A DNA stretch of 20,275 nt from Candidatus Lloydbacteria bacterium RIFCSPLOWO2_02_FULL_54_12 (GCA_001819095.1 MHLS01000033.1:1-20275); one strand, 5' to 3'; positions 7,260 through 14,917 are shown, numbered from the stretch's first letter. Numbers and translations are program-made. The notes: generated by a model not told the origin, from the sequence alone.

Positions 7260-7892
7260 TCACATGATGCGCTCGATATTCTCTCGCGCTCTTTCTTCGT
7301 ATTTTTGCTTGAAATGGTCAGTGAGATATATCGACGGACGTTTCAAGAAAGATGCCATTACTTGTTTTCGCTTCTTCCGATAGACGGCGTCAGGCACGAA
7401 CCAATACTCCTGTCGTATTTGCCTGTCGTACCTGTCGAATGTTTCCCGTGATTTCCCCAAGATCACAAGGTCAAGATCGAGGAAAAGCATCGTATCCGGG
7501 TCGTCGGTAGCGGTGAGGTGTTTGGAAGCTAGGATCATTTTCCCTGATCGTGCGCTGAAAGCCGTCACGGAGGAAAAAGAACCTCCAATCCAAAGACGAT
7601 GAGAGGCGATGTCTGCGAACTCCGCGCTTCGCTCCTCGTTGTCGTCTCGCCGCGGATTGTAGATAGCATCGTGCATGACGAGCGCAAATTCCATGAGGTC
7701 CGGGTCTTTGGCGAGGTGTCTCGCGTCGTCAAATTCCCGAAGAACCGCCTCAATATGCTCCATCGTGTGGTATCGACGATGTGGTTGGGTGTACTGGTCG
7801 AGAATATCTTCATATATTGACTCTGCGATGGGGGACCAGGCCCCGAGATGCTCACAAAGTTTAAGCCAGTGTGTCTTTACTACTTGCGACAT
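7260..7892 (-). CDS. HD-superfamily metal-dependent phosphohydrolase (COG4339-like)
   Basis: A 210-residue cytosolic protein matching the predicted HD phosphohydrolase family related to COG4339. The key motif YHTMEHI carries H42 and H46, the HD pair is H74-D75 in LVMHDAIYNP, and a DNEERSAEFA segment (84-93) follows. A second acidic stretch, LFLDLDLVILG, is also typical of the family. The expected activity is hydrolysis of a phosphoester such as a nucleotide, but the substrate is unknown. The start at 7892 is supported by a good Shine-Dalgarno on the minus strand (AAGGAG, 5 nt before ATG). A strong terminator follows at once, so it is probably monocistronic. Confidence 0.85.
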   Translation of the reverse strand: MSQVVKTHWLKLCEHLGAWSPIAESIYEDILDQYTQPHRRYHTMEHIEAVLREFDDARHLAKDPDLMEFALVMHDAIYNPRRDDNEERSAEFADIASHRLWIGGSFSSVTAFSARSGKMILASKHLTATDDPDTMLFLDLDLVILGKSRETFDRYDRQIRQEYWFVPDAVYRKKRKQVMASFLKRPSIYLTDHFKQKYEERARENIERIM

Positions 7893-7952
7893 GATCTCTC
7901 CTTGTCGTTATCGATGAATCCCTCGAGCAAATTCTTGCGTAGATGCCGTCCA

Positions 7953-8032
7953 CAAATAACCTCATCGTTATTTGCGGTTACGGCCCCTTGTGCCACGTCC
8001 ATATTTTGTAGAACTTATTTATGGACGGGGCC
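7953..8032. repeat. Cluster of hairpin-forming sequences between two minus-strand genes
   Basis: CAAATAAC (7953-7960) pairs with GTTATTTG (7967-7974). Next to it CGTCCAT (7996-8002) pairs with ATGGACG (8021-8027), and GGCCCC (7982-7987) can pair with GGGGCC (8027-8032). No T-run follows in either direction. It may terminate or stabilise the transcript of the short gene at 8033-8224. Confidence 0.45.
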
Positions 8033-8224
8033 TTAATCTTTCATGTAGCCCCACTCCAGATCTTTGGGCGGCCTCCCGTATTCGCGCTTCAACTCCTTCA
8101 GCCGTTGTTCGCACTCACACGGCATGACAAACCCGCCAACATAGCCGTCACCGCCGCAGTTCCACCTTGGGTCAGTTTCGCTCTTGAGCCACCACGTACC
8201 CTTACGCGGACCGAACATTCCCAC
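8033..8224 (-). CDS. Short Gly/Trp/Cys-containing hypothetical protein
   Basis: A 63-residue protein: a Gly/Trp-rich front (GPRKGTWW), three cysteines in the middle (RWNCGG and PCEC), and a charged helical tail. The cysteines may bind metal, but the spacing matches no family I know. The start is GTG 8224, because GGAG lies 7 nt before it on the minus strand; ATG 8218 is the alternative. The good ribosome site is the main reason to call it real. It is transcribed away from the TrmB-type regulator, whose promoter lies in the shared 103-nt gap. That gap also holds a TTGACA on the minus strand. Confidence 0.6.
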   Translation of the reverse strand: MGMFGPRKGTWWLKSETDPRWNCGGDGYVGGFVMPCECEQRLKELKREYGRPPKDLEWGYMKD

Positions 8225-8267
8225 GACTTTCTCCTTTCAAAGTACCGCACTGTCACCAGCTTAGTGC

Positions 8268-8296
8268 TTGCGGGAAGAGTGTCAATAATGTATAAT
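8268..8296 (+). promoter_or_regulatory. Sigma70-type promoter of the TrmB-like regulator
   Basis: TTGCGG (8268-8273), a 17-bp spacer, and a perfect TATAAT (8291-8296). The start point would be near 8303, giving a leader of about 25 nt. The half-sites GTATA (8290-8294) and TATAC (8303-8307) flank the -10, a possible autoregulatory operator. Confidence 0.65.
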
Positions 8297-8327
8297 AATA
8301 ACTATACAAATCTTAACTTCGGGCATC

Positions 8328-9089
8328 ATGCAGGAACCACGAAAAATACTCCAGAAATTAGGCCTCAGCGGATCCGAGGTCGACGTCTATCTTGCGCTCA
8401 CCAGCGGTGCTACTCGCGCATCTGACATTGTGAAAACCTCGGGACTGAAGCGTCCCACAGTGTATTACGCACTGGGCTGTCTCGAGCGGAGGGGATTGGT
8501 GAGTAAAACCGGACTAGTCGGAGATAAAGGCTTTCGACTAGAGTCCGCAAATCGCCTCGCGACAATTGCCGAGGAGATCAAAGAGGAAGCCGCCACGACG
8601 GCGGTTCTTGCTCAAGCTTTTGCGGCCACACTGGTCAGCCAGAAAGCGTTCGAGCGCCCGTCCGTTGCTTTTTTTGAGGGGAAAGATGCGGTGAAAAACA
8701 TCGTTATGGAAACATTATATTGCCGAGCCAAGAGCATTGACATCGTTGCGCCACAAAAAAACTTTTTTTGGGACATTGGTCGTGATTTTGTCGAGCGATA
8801 TGTCACCTTGCGTTCAGGAAGAAAGATCCGGACGCGGAATTTATGGGAGAAGCCCGTCGACCCGGCCGTTTTGAAAAAATATTATGCGGATCTTTCAGAG
8901 GTCCGGATCTTGCCTCCCGTTATGCATGAGACGTTTTCCACGACCACGTTTCTTTTTGACGACAAGACGCTCTACATCTCCTCGCTGAAAAACGGTTATT
9001 GTATATTGATTGCATCTCAAGAACACCACGACACCATGCAGGCATGGTTTAACGGACTGTGGACTCATGCGAAGCCGCAAAGTATGTGA
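8328..9089 (+). CDS. TrmB-family transcriptional regulator
   Basis: A 253-residue protein. Residues ~5-70 form a TrmB-type winged helix: LGLSGSEVDVYLALTSG, then ASDIVKTSGLKRPTVYYALGCL as the recognition part, and ERRGLVSK leading to the wing. A helical linker (about 75-105) and an alpha/beta sensor domain (about 106-250) follow, similar to the PLD-like effector domain often seen in this family (VAFFEGKDAVKNIV, later FLFDDKTLYISS). In archaea TrmB proteins sense sugars; the ligand here is unknown. There is no strong Shine-Dalgarno. Targets may include itself and the divergent small gene. Downstream, CCAAAC/GTTTGG (9098-9112) forms a weak hairpin. Confidence 0.85.
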   Translation: MQEPRKILQKLGLSGSEVDVYLALTSGATRASDIVKTSGLKRPTVYYALGCLERRGLVSKTGLVGDKGFRLESANRLATIAEEIKEEAATTAVLAQAFAATLVSQKAFERPSVAFFEGKDAVKNIVMETLYCRAKSIDIVAPQKNFFWDIGRDFVERYVTLRSGRKIRTRNLWEKPVDPAVLKKYYADLSEVRILPPVMHETFSTTTFLFDDKTLYISSLKNGYCILIASQEHHDTMQAWFNGLWTHAKPQSM

Positions 9090-9224
9090 AATCGGCACCA
9101 AACCTTGTTTGGCTCGTCTCCAATCAAGAGCGAGAAAAGTTTTGAATACATCCCCGTGTCCCAATGGTGGACGGAACACAATAAAACCGCTCGATGGCGG
9201 CTATTGTCACCTTCCGGAGACGCT

Positions 9225-9374
9225 TTATGCGCCGCCGCGTTCGACGATGATATAGAGGAGCCACGCGATGCTTGCGATTGCCGCACCGGCGATGAATCCC
9301 GAGAGGGACGACGCGAGGATCGTGCCGATCTTGAATTTATAGTCCCGCTGTTCGTTGGAGATAAAATCGTTCAT
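9225..9374 (-). CDS. 49-residue single-span membrane protein
   Basis: Found by reading the minus strand; too short for usual gene-length limits. It begins MNDFISNEQRDYKFKIGTI, has one hydrophobic span (about residues 17-44: Ile, Ala, Ser, Leu and Gly-rich, ending WLLYIIV), and closes ERGGA before TAA. Such a single helix with charged flanks looks like a genuine small membrane protein, with the start inferred at ATG 9374. No Shine-Dalgarno is seen. A well-formed minus-strand promoter (9438-9467) lies about 65 nt upstream, after the hutI stop, which supports independent expression. The function is unknown. Confidence 0.6.
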   Translation of the reverse strand: MNDFISNEQRDYKFKIGTILASSLSGFIAGAAIASIAWLLYIIVERGGA

Positions 9375-9437
9375 TTTGTCATTGATGCCGACAAAGCCCG
9401 CTCGGCACCGTTTATTTTATTGTTGTTAATGCGTCCA

Positions 9438-9467
9438 TTATAGCGCGTCCGCCACGTCGAGGACAAC
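9438..9467 (-). promoter_or_regulatory. Minus-strand promoter for the small membrane protein
   Basis: On the minus strand, TTGTCC (9467-9462) is followed by an 18-bp spacer and a perfect TATAAT (9443-9438). It points at the 49-residue gene and lies just downstream of hutI. Confidence 0.55.
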
Positions 9468-9504
9468 ATCCACGGTGGGGATGCCGCCCGAGCGCCCGCC
9501 CCCG

Positions 9505-10743
9505 TCAGTTCTTTATGACCACAGCCCCCTTTTTCACCACAAGGGCAATGGGGGATTCCCCGATCCGGTAGAGGTACTCCGCGACCGACGGCGCGTCGAT
9601 GACGAGGAGATCCGCCTGCTTCCCCGCCTCGATGCTCCCCACGCGCTTTCCCAATCCGAGCGCGACGGCGGGGTGCCCTGTGGCGCCGGCGAGGCATTCC
9701 CCGCCCTCCATACGGAAGAAACGCATGCCGAGATCCATGACGAGTTTCATGGAAAGGAGGGGCGAACTTCCCGGATTGTAGTCGGTCGCGAGCGCTATAG
9801 GCACGCGGGCGGCGCGTAATTTTTTCACGACGGCGGGGAGAGCGGTGTTCTGCCACTCCATCGTGTGGAGGAGGACGCCGGGGAGGATGACGGCGGTCGT
9901 GCCGGAGCGTTTCATCAGCGCAATGTCGCCGTCACGGAGGTGGTCGCAGTGGTCGACGCTCGCGGCGTGAAATTTCGCACCAGCCGCCGCGCCACCGCCG
10001 TGCGCGGTCTGCTCGCCGTGAACGCGCACCGGAAGTCCGAGTGCTCTTGCCCGTGCGAATATTTTCCCCGTTTCTTTTGCGGTGAAACCTAGGGGGTCGC
10101 AAAAAACATCGACATATTCGGCGAGTCCTTCCTTCGCGACCCTAGGGAGCATCGTATCCACGACGAGGTCCACATACGCGCCGCGCTTCCCCTTATATTC
10201 ACGAGGGACCGTGTGCGCACCGAGGAAGGTGGCGACGATATCCTGTTTCGCGGTTTTCTTGAGGCGGCGGATGACGCTCAAGATCTTGAGCTCGTCGCCC
10301 AAGGTGAGGCCGTAGCCGCTTTTGATCTCGACCGTCGTCGTTCCGAGGCGAAGCATCTCGTCTAGGGTCTTTTTGGCGGACGCAAAAAGTTCCTCTTCGC
10401 TCGCACGCCGTGTTGCCGCGACGGTGCTATGGATGCCGCGTCCCTTTTTGTGGAGAGCGGCGTAACTTACTCCGCGTATCTTGTCGCGATATTCCTCGGC
10501 GCGGGAGCCGGCAAAGACCAAGTGCGTGTGGCAGTCGACGAATCCGGGGATGACGATCTTTCCCGTCGCGTCGATCTCCTTGTCGCCCTTTCGTTTCGGA
10601 AAGCGCTTGAGGAGTTGAGAGGTCTTTCCGTTCGCGACAATCTTTTCTCCGTCAACGACCACTGCCGCGTCGCGGATGATTTCCGTCCCGACCTCACGCG
10701 CTCTTCCGGTCGCGAGTTCGGCGATGTGCGCGATTGTCAGCAT
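9505..10743 (-). CDS. hutI: Imidazolonepropionase
   Basis: A 412-residue amidohydrolase, full length for HutI (about 400-420). It opens the imidazolone ring to give N-formimino-L-glutamate, step three of histidine breakdown. Metal and substrate motifs are visible: DCHTHLVFAGSRAEEY (H72, H74), the GAHTVP block (about 175-180), VHGEQTAHGGGAAAG (H242, E245), the VDHCDHL block (H265), and the catalytic ATDYNPGSSP (D321). The start is ATG 10743, which shares ATGCTGA with the hutU stop (7-bp overlap), so the genes are translationally coupled. The open frame continues far upstream, but that part only mirrors hutU. The gene is notably GC-rich compared with the left part of the window, consistent with transfer. 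Confidence 0.95.
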   Translation of the reverse strand: MLTIAHIAELATGRAREVGTEIIRDAAVVVDGEKIVANGKTSQLLKRFPKRKGDKEIDATGKIVIPGFVDCHTHLVFAGSRAEEYRDKIRGVSYAALHKKGRGIHSTVAATRRASEEELFASAKKTLDEMLRLGTTTVEIKSGYGLTLGDELKILSVIRRLKKTAKQDIVATFLGAHTVPREYKGKRGAYVDLVVDTMLPRVAKEGLAEYVDVFCDPLGFTAKETGKIFARARALGLPVRVHGEQTAHGGGAAAGAKFHAASVDHCDHLRDGDIALMKRSGTTAVILPGVLLHTMEWQNTALPAVVKKLRAARVPIALATDYNPGSSPLLSMKLVMDLGMRFFRMEGGECLAGATGHPAVALGLGKRVGSIEAGKQADLLVIDAPSVAEYLYRIGESPIALVVKKGAVVIKN

Positions 10744-12476
10744 GTTTCGCCGGGAATTTTCACTCCCTTCTTTTTTGCCGTTGCGACCGCGACTTCCTCG
10801 CCGCTGTCGACGTGCCGCGCGATGCCTATTCCCGGGTCGACGGTGAGCACACGTTCGAGTCGGGGCTCCCGCTCTTTCGTGCCGTCGGCAACGATGACCA
10901 TTCCCGCATGGAGTGAATTGCCGATCCCCACACCGCCCCCGTGGTGGAAGGAGACCCATGAGGCGCCCGAGACGGCATTCAAGGCGAAGTTTAAAAGCGG
11001 CCAGTCGGCGACGGCGTCCGAGCCGTCCTTCATCCCTTCCGTCTCGCGGTCGGGGCTTGCGACGGAGCCGGTGTCGAGGTGGTCGCGGCCTATCACGACG
11101 GGTGCGGAGACTTTCCCCGAGCGCACAAGGTCGTTCAGCGCCAGACCGAACTTCGCGCGCTCGCCGTAGCCGAGCCAACAGATACGCGTCGGAAGTCCGA
11201 TGACGGGGACCTTCTCCTGCGCCTTGGTAATCCAGCGGCGGAGGAGAGTGTTGCTCGGGAAGAGATCGAGGAGCATGTCGTCGATCTCGCGTTGTTCTTC
11301 TTTCTTCCCCGAGAGGATCGCCCAACGGAAGGGACCTTTCCCTTCGCAAAAGAGGGGACGCACATATTTGACGACGAATCCGGGGTAGAGGAACTCCCCG
11401 TCTTTTCCGCGCACGGCCAGCCCCCCGCTTTCGGCTTGCGCACGTAGGTTGTTGCCGTAGTCGAAGACGACCGCGCCGCGCTTCTGCATTGTGAGCATCG
11501 CTTCGACCTGTGCTACGACCGCCTCGCGCGCACGCCGTTCGTATTCTTTGGTGTTTTCGACGCGCAGTCGGTCGAGCTCTTCCATGTTGCCCAAAGGAAT
11601 GTAGCTCGAAAGGTCGTGTGCCGAGGTCTGGTCGGTGACGATATCGGGGGTGATTCCGCGTTTCACGAGTTCAGGGTGCACAAGTGCGGCGTTCCCGACG
11701 AGCCCGACGGAGCGGGGGATCTTCTTCGCAACGGCCTCATTCACAAGTTGGAGCGCTTCGTCGAGGTCGTTCGCGAGGACATCGCAATATCCTTCGCGCA
11801 CTTTCTGTTCCACTCGGTCGCGACGCGGTTCGACGACCAAGACGACGCCGTCGTTCATTGTGACCGCGAGCGGCTGTGCGCCGGACATGCCGCCCAAGCC
11901 GGCGGTGAGCACGAATTTCCCGCGCAAAGAATCGGCGTTGAAATCCATCCGCGCGCAGGCGGCGAACGTTTCGTACGTTCCCTGAAGAATTCCCTGCGTG
12001 CCGATGTAGATCCATGAGCCGGCAGTCATCTGCCCGTACATCATGAGGCCTTTGCGGTCGAGCGCGTTGAAATATTGCTGTGTCGCCCATTTCGGGACAA
12101 TATTTGAATTCGCGATGATGACGCGCGGAGCGGACGGATGCGTTTTCGCGATATACACCGCCTTGCCCGATTGAACGCAGAGCGTTTCGTCCTCGTTCAA
12201 ACCTTTGAGCGCCATGACGATCTTATTGTACTCATGCCAGTTGCGCGCCGCTCGTCCCGCCCCGCCGTAGACGATGAGCTCGTCGGAACTGATGGCGACT
12301 TTCGGGTCGAGATTATTCCGGAGCATACGGAGCGCCGCTTCCGTGTCCCACGTTTTGCATTCGCGGTCCGTTCCTGTTTTGGCGCGGATCGGCTCCTTCG
12401 GCTTCTCGGCCATATGCATCGGCCGACCGTATTTCGCGACCTCCGCCTGTATATCGCACCCGCAATTCTTCTCCAT
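10737..12476 (-). CDS. hutU: Urocanase (urocanate hydratase)
   Basis: 579 residues with ATG 12476 as start; an in-frame TTG at 12482 would add two. Urocanase uses tightly bound NAD+ to convert urocanate to imidazolonepropionate. Hallmarks are present: NNLDPKVAISSDELIVYGG, QMTAGSWIYIGTQGILQGTY, the NAD-site GLGGMSGAQP (about 193-202), the catalytic-region cysteine in TRICWLGYG (C433), then IGRDHLDTGSVASP, DGSDAVADWPLLN and HHGGGVGIG. The N-terminus carries about 20 extra residues with a CGC motif compared with the usual ~555-residue enzyme. The promoter seems leaderless (TGTTATACT ends 7 nt before ATG). It is the first gene of a two-gene operon with hutI. No hutH, hutF or hutG is in the window. 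Confidence 0.96.
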   Translation of the reverse strand: MEKNCGCDIQAEVAKYGRPMHMAEKPKEPIRAKTGTDRECKTWDTEAALRMLRNNLDPKVAISSDELIVYGGAGRAARNWHEYNKIVMALKGLNEDETLCVQSGKAVYIAKTHPSAPRVIIANSNIVPKWATQQYFNALDRKGLMMYGQMTAGSWIYIGTQGILQGTYETFAACARMDFNADSLRGKFVLTAGLGGMSGAQPLAVTMNDGVVLVVEPRRDRVEQKVREGYCDVLANDLDEALQLVNEAVAKKIPRSVGLVGNAALVHPELVKRGITPDIVTDQTSAHDLSSYIPLGNMEELDRLRVENTKEYERRAREAVVAQVEAMLTMQKRGAVVFDYGNNLRAQAESGGLAVRGKDGEFLYPGFVVKYVRPLFCEGKGPFRWAILSGKKEEQREIDDMLLDLFPSNTLLRRWITKAQEKVPVIGLPTRICWLGYGERAKFGLALNDLVRSGKVSAPVVIGRDHLDTGSVASPDRETEGMKDGSDAVADWPLLNFALNAVSGASWVSFHHGGGVGIGNSLHAGMVIVADGTKEREPRLERVLTVDPGIGIARHVDSGEEVAVATAKKKGVKIPGETC

Positions 12477-12483
12477 ATGCAAA

Positions 12484-12492
12484 AGTATAACA
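12484..12492 (-). promoter_or_regulatory. Extended -10 promoter of the hutUI operon
   Basis: On the minus strand TGTTATACT fits the extended -10 pattern and ends 7 nt before the hutU ATG, predicting a leaderless or nearly leaderless mRNA. The expected -35 position holds GGACAT, a poor match. It lies in TCGG-N8-CCGA (about 12499-12514), a possible operator. Confidence 0.5.
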
Positions 12493-12565
12493 AAAAAATC
12501 GGTCGCATGTCCGAGACCTTATAGCAAAGTTACGGGGTACTCCAGACCAATAGAGAGGGGGTGCC

Positions 12566-12601
12566 TTGACCGCGCTACCTCATAGTACTATCCTGTAGTA
12601 C
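12566..12601 (+). promoter_or_regulatory. Promoter and operator palindrome of the RHH/RelE toxin-antitoxin operon
   Basis: TTGACC (12566-12571), a 17-bp spacer, and TATCCT (12589-12594), which ends 7 nt before the antitoxin ATG. The inverted repeat GTACTA-TCCTG-TAGTAC (12585-12601) covers the -10 and abuts the start codon, as expected for an operator bound by the ribbon-helix-helix antitoxin. Confidence 0.55.
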
Positions 12602-12820
12602 ATGACCACCATCACCGTACCCATCACCAAGGAGCTCGAGTCGTTCATTCGTGAAGAGTTGAAGTCGGGGACAAGCGAATCAAAGGCACACCTCGTGCGC
12701 TATGCGCTCGGGCGGCTTCAGGAAGAACGCGCGCTGTCTCGCTTACAAGAAGCAGAGGCGGATATTAAGGCCGAGCGAGTATACAAAGGAGACCTCAAGA
12801 GACTGCTGAAGCAGTTTTGA
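12602..12820 (+). CDS. Ribbon-helix-helix antitoxin (ParD/CopG-like)
   Basis: A 72-residue protein with the RHH layout: a short strand TTITVPITKEL (2-12), helix A SFIREELKSG, a turn with SESKAHLVRYALGRLQEE as helix B, then a charged C-terminal helix (about 45-72) that would wrap the toxin. It should bind the palindrome just upstream and repress the operon, alone or with toxin. The toxin gene begins one base after its stop. There is no Shine-Dalgarno, and the mRNA is probably leaderless. The order antitoxin-toxin, the spacing and the fold all agree. Confidence 0.85.
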   Translation: MTTITVPITKELESFIREELKSGTSESKAHLVRYALGRLQEERALSRLQEAEADIKAERVYKGDLKRLLKQF

Positions 12821-12821
12821 T

Positions 12822-13109
12822 ATGCCCGCTCGATTGAACAGCAGTCATTCGGGCAGGCAGTATTTATATACCGCCCGCTTTTTGCGCTCTCTTAAAAAGT
12901 GCGATGAAGGAGTGCAGAATGACATCATCCAGGCGGTGAAATTGTTTGAGCAAGGCACCAATAACAGGAAACTCGAACTTCATAAACTCCACGGGAAGTT
13001 CAAGGGGTGGTACGCGTTTTCTGCGAACTTCACCTATCGTGTCGTGCTAAGGATCGACAAGAAAACCACCTACTACCTCGATGCAGGGACTCACGAAGTC
13101 TACGAGTGA
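12822..13109 (+). CDS. RelE/ParE-superfamily toxin (YafQ/RelE-like)
   Basis: A 95-residue basic protein with the RelE/ParE fold signature: YTARFLRSLKKCDEGVQNDI (first two helices), LELHKLHGKFKGWYAFSANF (strands), TYRVVLRID, and the C-terminal LDAGTHEVYE that closely matches the end of YafQ/RelE-type toxins. Members are usually ribosome-dependent mRNA interferases; ParE members poison gyrase. The 'LHGK...GTHE' pattern favours the mRNA interferase side. The start at ATG 12822 is one base after the antitoxin stop. About 15 N-terminal residues (LNSSHSGRQ) precede the conserved core, so the true start is a little uncertain. Confidence 0.85.
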   Translation: MPARLNSSHSGRQYLYTARFLRSLKKCDEGVQNDIIQAVKLFEQGTNNRKLELHKLHGKFKGWYAFSANFTYRVVLRIDKKTTYYLDAGTHEVYE

Positions 13110-13116
13110 CGGCGAA

Positions 13117-13145
13117 TTGGCAAAAGCAAGGGAGGGGAGTAGGCT
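13117..13145 (+). repeat. 29-bp direct repeat, copy 1
   Basis: Identical over 29 bases to 17237-17265. It is purine-rich in the middle (AAGCAAGGGAGGGGAG) and lies 12 nt upstream of the SppA-type start codon, where the GGAGG-like part may help translation although the spacing (~18 nt) is long. Confidence 0.85.
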
Positions 13146-13157
13146 GAGAATACTTAA

Positions 13158-14237
13158 ATGTACAACAAAATACTTGCAGTTCTTGTTCTCGTTTTAATTC
13201 CAACACTGATTACACTCATCGTCTTTTGGGCTGATGACAGGTATCCCTCTGTACTGACCGACGTAAGCATGGCGATACTCGCAGTGGTAACCGGCGTGGC
13301 CATAATTCTTGCCATTGTAAGACTTTTCTTTTCTACCTTGAGCTCGACACCCGAGGATTCAGTCAGTAACAGGGAAAGACTGCGTCGATTTACGCACGCA
13401 TGCATGCTGATGCCGCGTCAGCCGATGTTTCTCATCATTTTAGCGGCACTCATTGTGGTGGGTTCATTCTCTTGGGGTCTAAAAATCTGGGGAGACTGGA
13501 ATGACGAGTGGAGCGGATACAACGGAGGAACGATGATCGGTGACGGATATTGCAATATTGCGGTAATCGCCATTAACGGAGACATTGGAATTTACGGAGA
13601 ACTATACAAAGCTGATAACGATGTCGCTGATGCGGACGACATCGTCGCGAGGATCCGCCAAGCTGAAATGGAGCCCGGCATCCTCGGCATCCTGATGCGC
13701 ATTGACTCCGCGGGCGGTGCGCCTGTCGCATCCCGAGTAATCATGGACGCAATGAAGCGCTCTTCCATCCCCGTCGTGGCGGTCATTCGAGAGATCGGCA
13801 CCTCGGGTGCGTACATGGCCGCCTCCGGTGCGGAGATCATTTTTGCCGACCCAATGTCGGACGTGGGCGACATCGGTGTAACGTACTCTTATGTTGACAA
13901 TGTGGAGAAGAACAAGAAGGAGGGACTTACTTTTGTTCCCCTTGCGTCTGCGAAGTACAAGGACTATCTTAATCCCGATAAACCACTAACAAAGGAGGAG
14001 CGTGCTCTCATTGAGCGAGACCTGAAAATTTCTCACGAGGAGTTTGTCCGAATCGTTGCCGAGAACCGCGGGCTTCCCATAGAAGATGTGGCCAAACTCG
14101 CCGACGGCGCATCAATGCCCGGAGCCCTCGCACTCGAAAACAAACTCATCGACGCCCTCGGCGACCAAGAGTCAGCAAGAGACTGGTTCGCAAAGTCGCT
14201 CGATATGCCCATTGAGGAGGTGAGTTACTGTGAATAA
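13158..14237 (+). CDS. sppA: SppA-type signal peptide peptidase (S49 family) with N-terminal membrane spans
   Basis: A 359-residue membrane protease. Hydrophobic helices lie at about 4-24, 34-57 and 91-107, followed by an S49 protease domain (133-340) placed to work at the outer face of the membrane or in the envelope. The nucleophile is S216 in GTSGAYMAASGA. The general base is K268 in SAKYKDYLNPDKPLT, matching the Ser/Lys dyad of Bacillus SppA. ILMRIDSAGGAPVAS (178-192) and VGDIGVTYSY are further family marks. The short, single-domain length fits the Gram-positive/archaeal form rather than the 600-residue E. coli form. SppA degrades leftover signal peptides or membrane-protein fragments. 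It overlaps the next gene by 8 bp, so the two are coupled. Confidence 0.93.
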   Translation: MYNKILAVLVLVLIPTLITLIVFWADDRYPSVLTDVSMAILAVVTGVAIILAIVRLFFSTLSSTPEDSVSNRERLRRFTHACMLMPRQPMFLIILAALIVVGSFSWGLKIWGDWNDEWSGYNGGTMIGDGYCNIAVIAINGDIGIYGELYKADNDVADADDIVARIRQAEMEPGILGILMRIDSAGGAPVASRVIMDAMKRSSIPVVAVIREIGTSGAYMAASGAEIIFADPMSDVGDIGVTYSYVDNVEKNKKEGLTFVPLASAKYKDYLNPDKPLTKEERALIERDLKISHEEFVRIVAENRGLPIEDVAKLADGASMPGALALENKLIDALGDQESARDWFAKSLDMPIEEVSYCE

Positions 14238-14916
14238 TAGTACACTGCTGATTTTTTGCGTCATGTTGAAAAACGAAAATCAAGAATATGTTTTGGATAA
14301 AAATCTACAGGATAAGTACGACATCCTTTTGGGGTGGAGAAAAAGGTATACGAGAAAAGAATATCCACGCAAGGTGATGACGAACTTATTTTATGATCTG
14401 TATGCGGGGAAAGCGCTCTGGCCAAAAGTCGCTGAATTCGTGAGTGCAAGAGATAAAAGTCCAGGTGAAAACCCAAATATTGATTTTAATAAAGCTCTAA
14501 AAATTATTCATGACACCAGAAGGAAAATACAGCTTGAGAAAATTCATCCCAATCTTGATTTAATGCTAAGTAATGATGTTCCCATCACCGCAAAACTTTG
14601 TTTTTCAGACTCCGCTCAAGCGATTGAAAGTGCCGCTAGTGGCAATGACGAGGATCTTGAGAAAATTGAATACTCATACATTTGTCATGGATTGGCTTCA
14701 AATATGATTTCATATTGGGCCGCAGCCGTATTGAGTGGAAAAGACCCCGAGAAAGCGATTTATTTCATTAACGACGTGTTGCCTGGAGGGAATCTCGAAA
14801 CCTTCGATGATCTTTTTGAAAAATTAATTTTTGTTAGCGGGCTGTATTTATCCGGAGAAACGACTAGCGGAAGAAATATAGGCAAATATAAGGCGTTGCC
14901 CGCATTTAGCTCATGA
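14230..14916 (+). CDS. Hypothetical protein coupled to sppA
   Basis: A 228-residue protein starting at GTG 14230 inside the end of sppA. GGAGGTGA at 14216-14223 lies 6 nt upstream, one of the few strong Shine-Dalgarno sites here. An alternative ATG at 14263 would remove 11 residues. The sequence is mixed helical and charged with no signal peptide or clear membrane helix. WRKRYTRKEYPRKVM (about 36-50) is very basic, and the C-terminal half is acidic. No family motif is recognised. The composition is AT-richer than sppA, so the gene may have been joined to sppA later. Coupling suggests a partner or substrate-handling role with the protease, which is inference only. Confidence 0.7.
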   Translation: MNNSTLLIFCVMLKNENQEYVLDKNLQDKYDILLGWRKRYTRKEYPRKVMTNLFYDLYAGKALWPKVAEFVSARDKSPGENPNIDFNKALKIIHDTRRKIQLEKIHPNLDLMLSNDVPITAKLCFSDSAQAIESAASGNDEDLEKIEYSYICHGLASNMISYWAAAVLSGKDPEKAIYFINDVLPGGNLETFDDLFEKLIFVSGLYLSGETTSGRNIGKYKALPAFSS

Positions 14917-14917
14917 A

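Noticed and set aside
8021..8425. 134-codon plus-strand frame over the short minus-strand gene and the TrmB start
   Set aside because: The minus-strand gene has a good ribosome site, and the frame crosses the TATAAT promoter and the TrmB start. No motif.
9371..9856. 161-codon minus-strand frame across the end of hutI
   Set aside because: Arg-rich shadow of hutI in another frame; the HutI motifs are in the other frame.
10429..11169. 246-codon plus-strand frame opposite hutI/hutU
   Set aside because: Antisense to two strongly recognised enzymes, with low-complexity composition.
10744..11349. Open frame continuing upstream of hutI on the minus strand
   Set aside because: It overlaps hutU in another frame and is Arg/Gly-rich low-complexity, typical of GC-rich shadow frames. 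HutI homology begins at the ATG at 10743.
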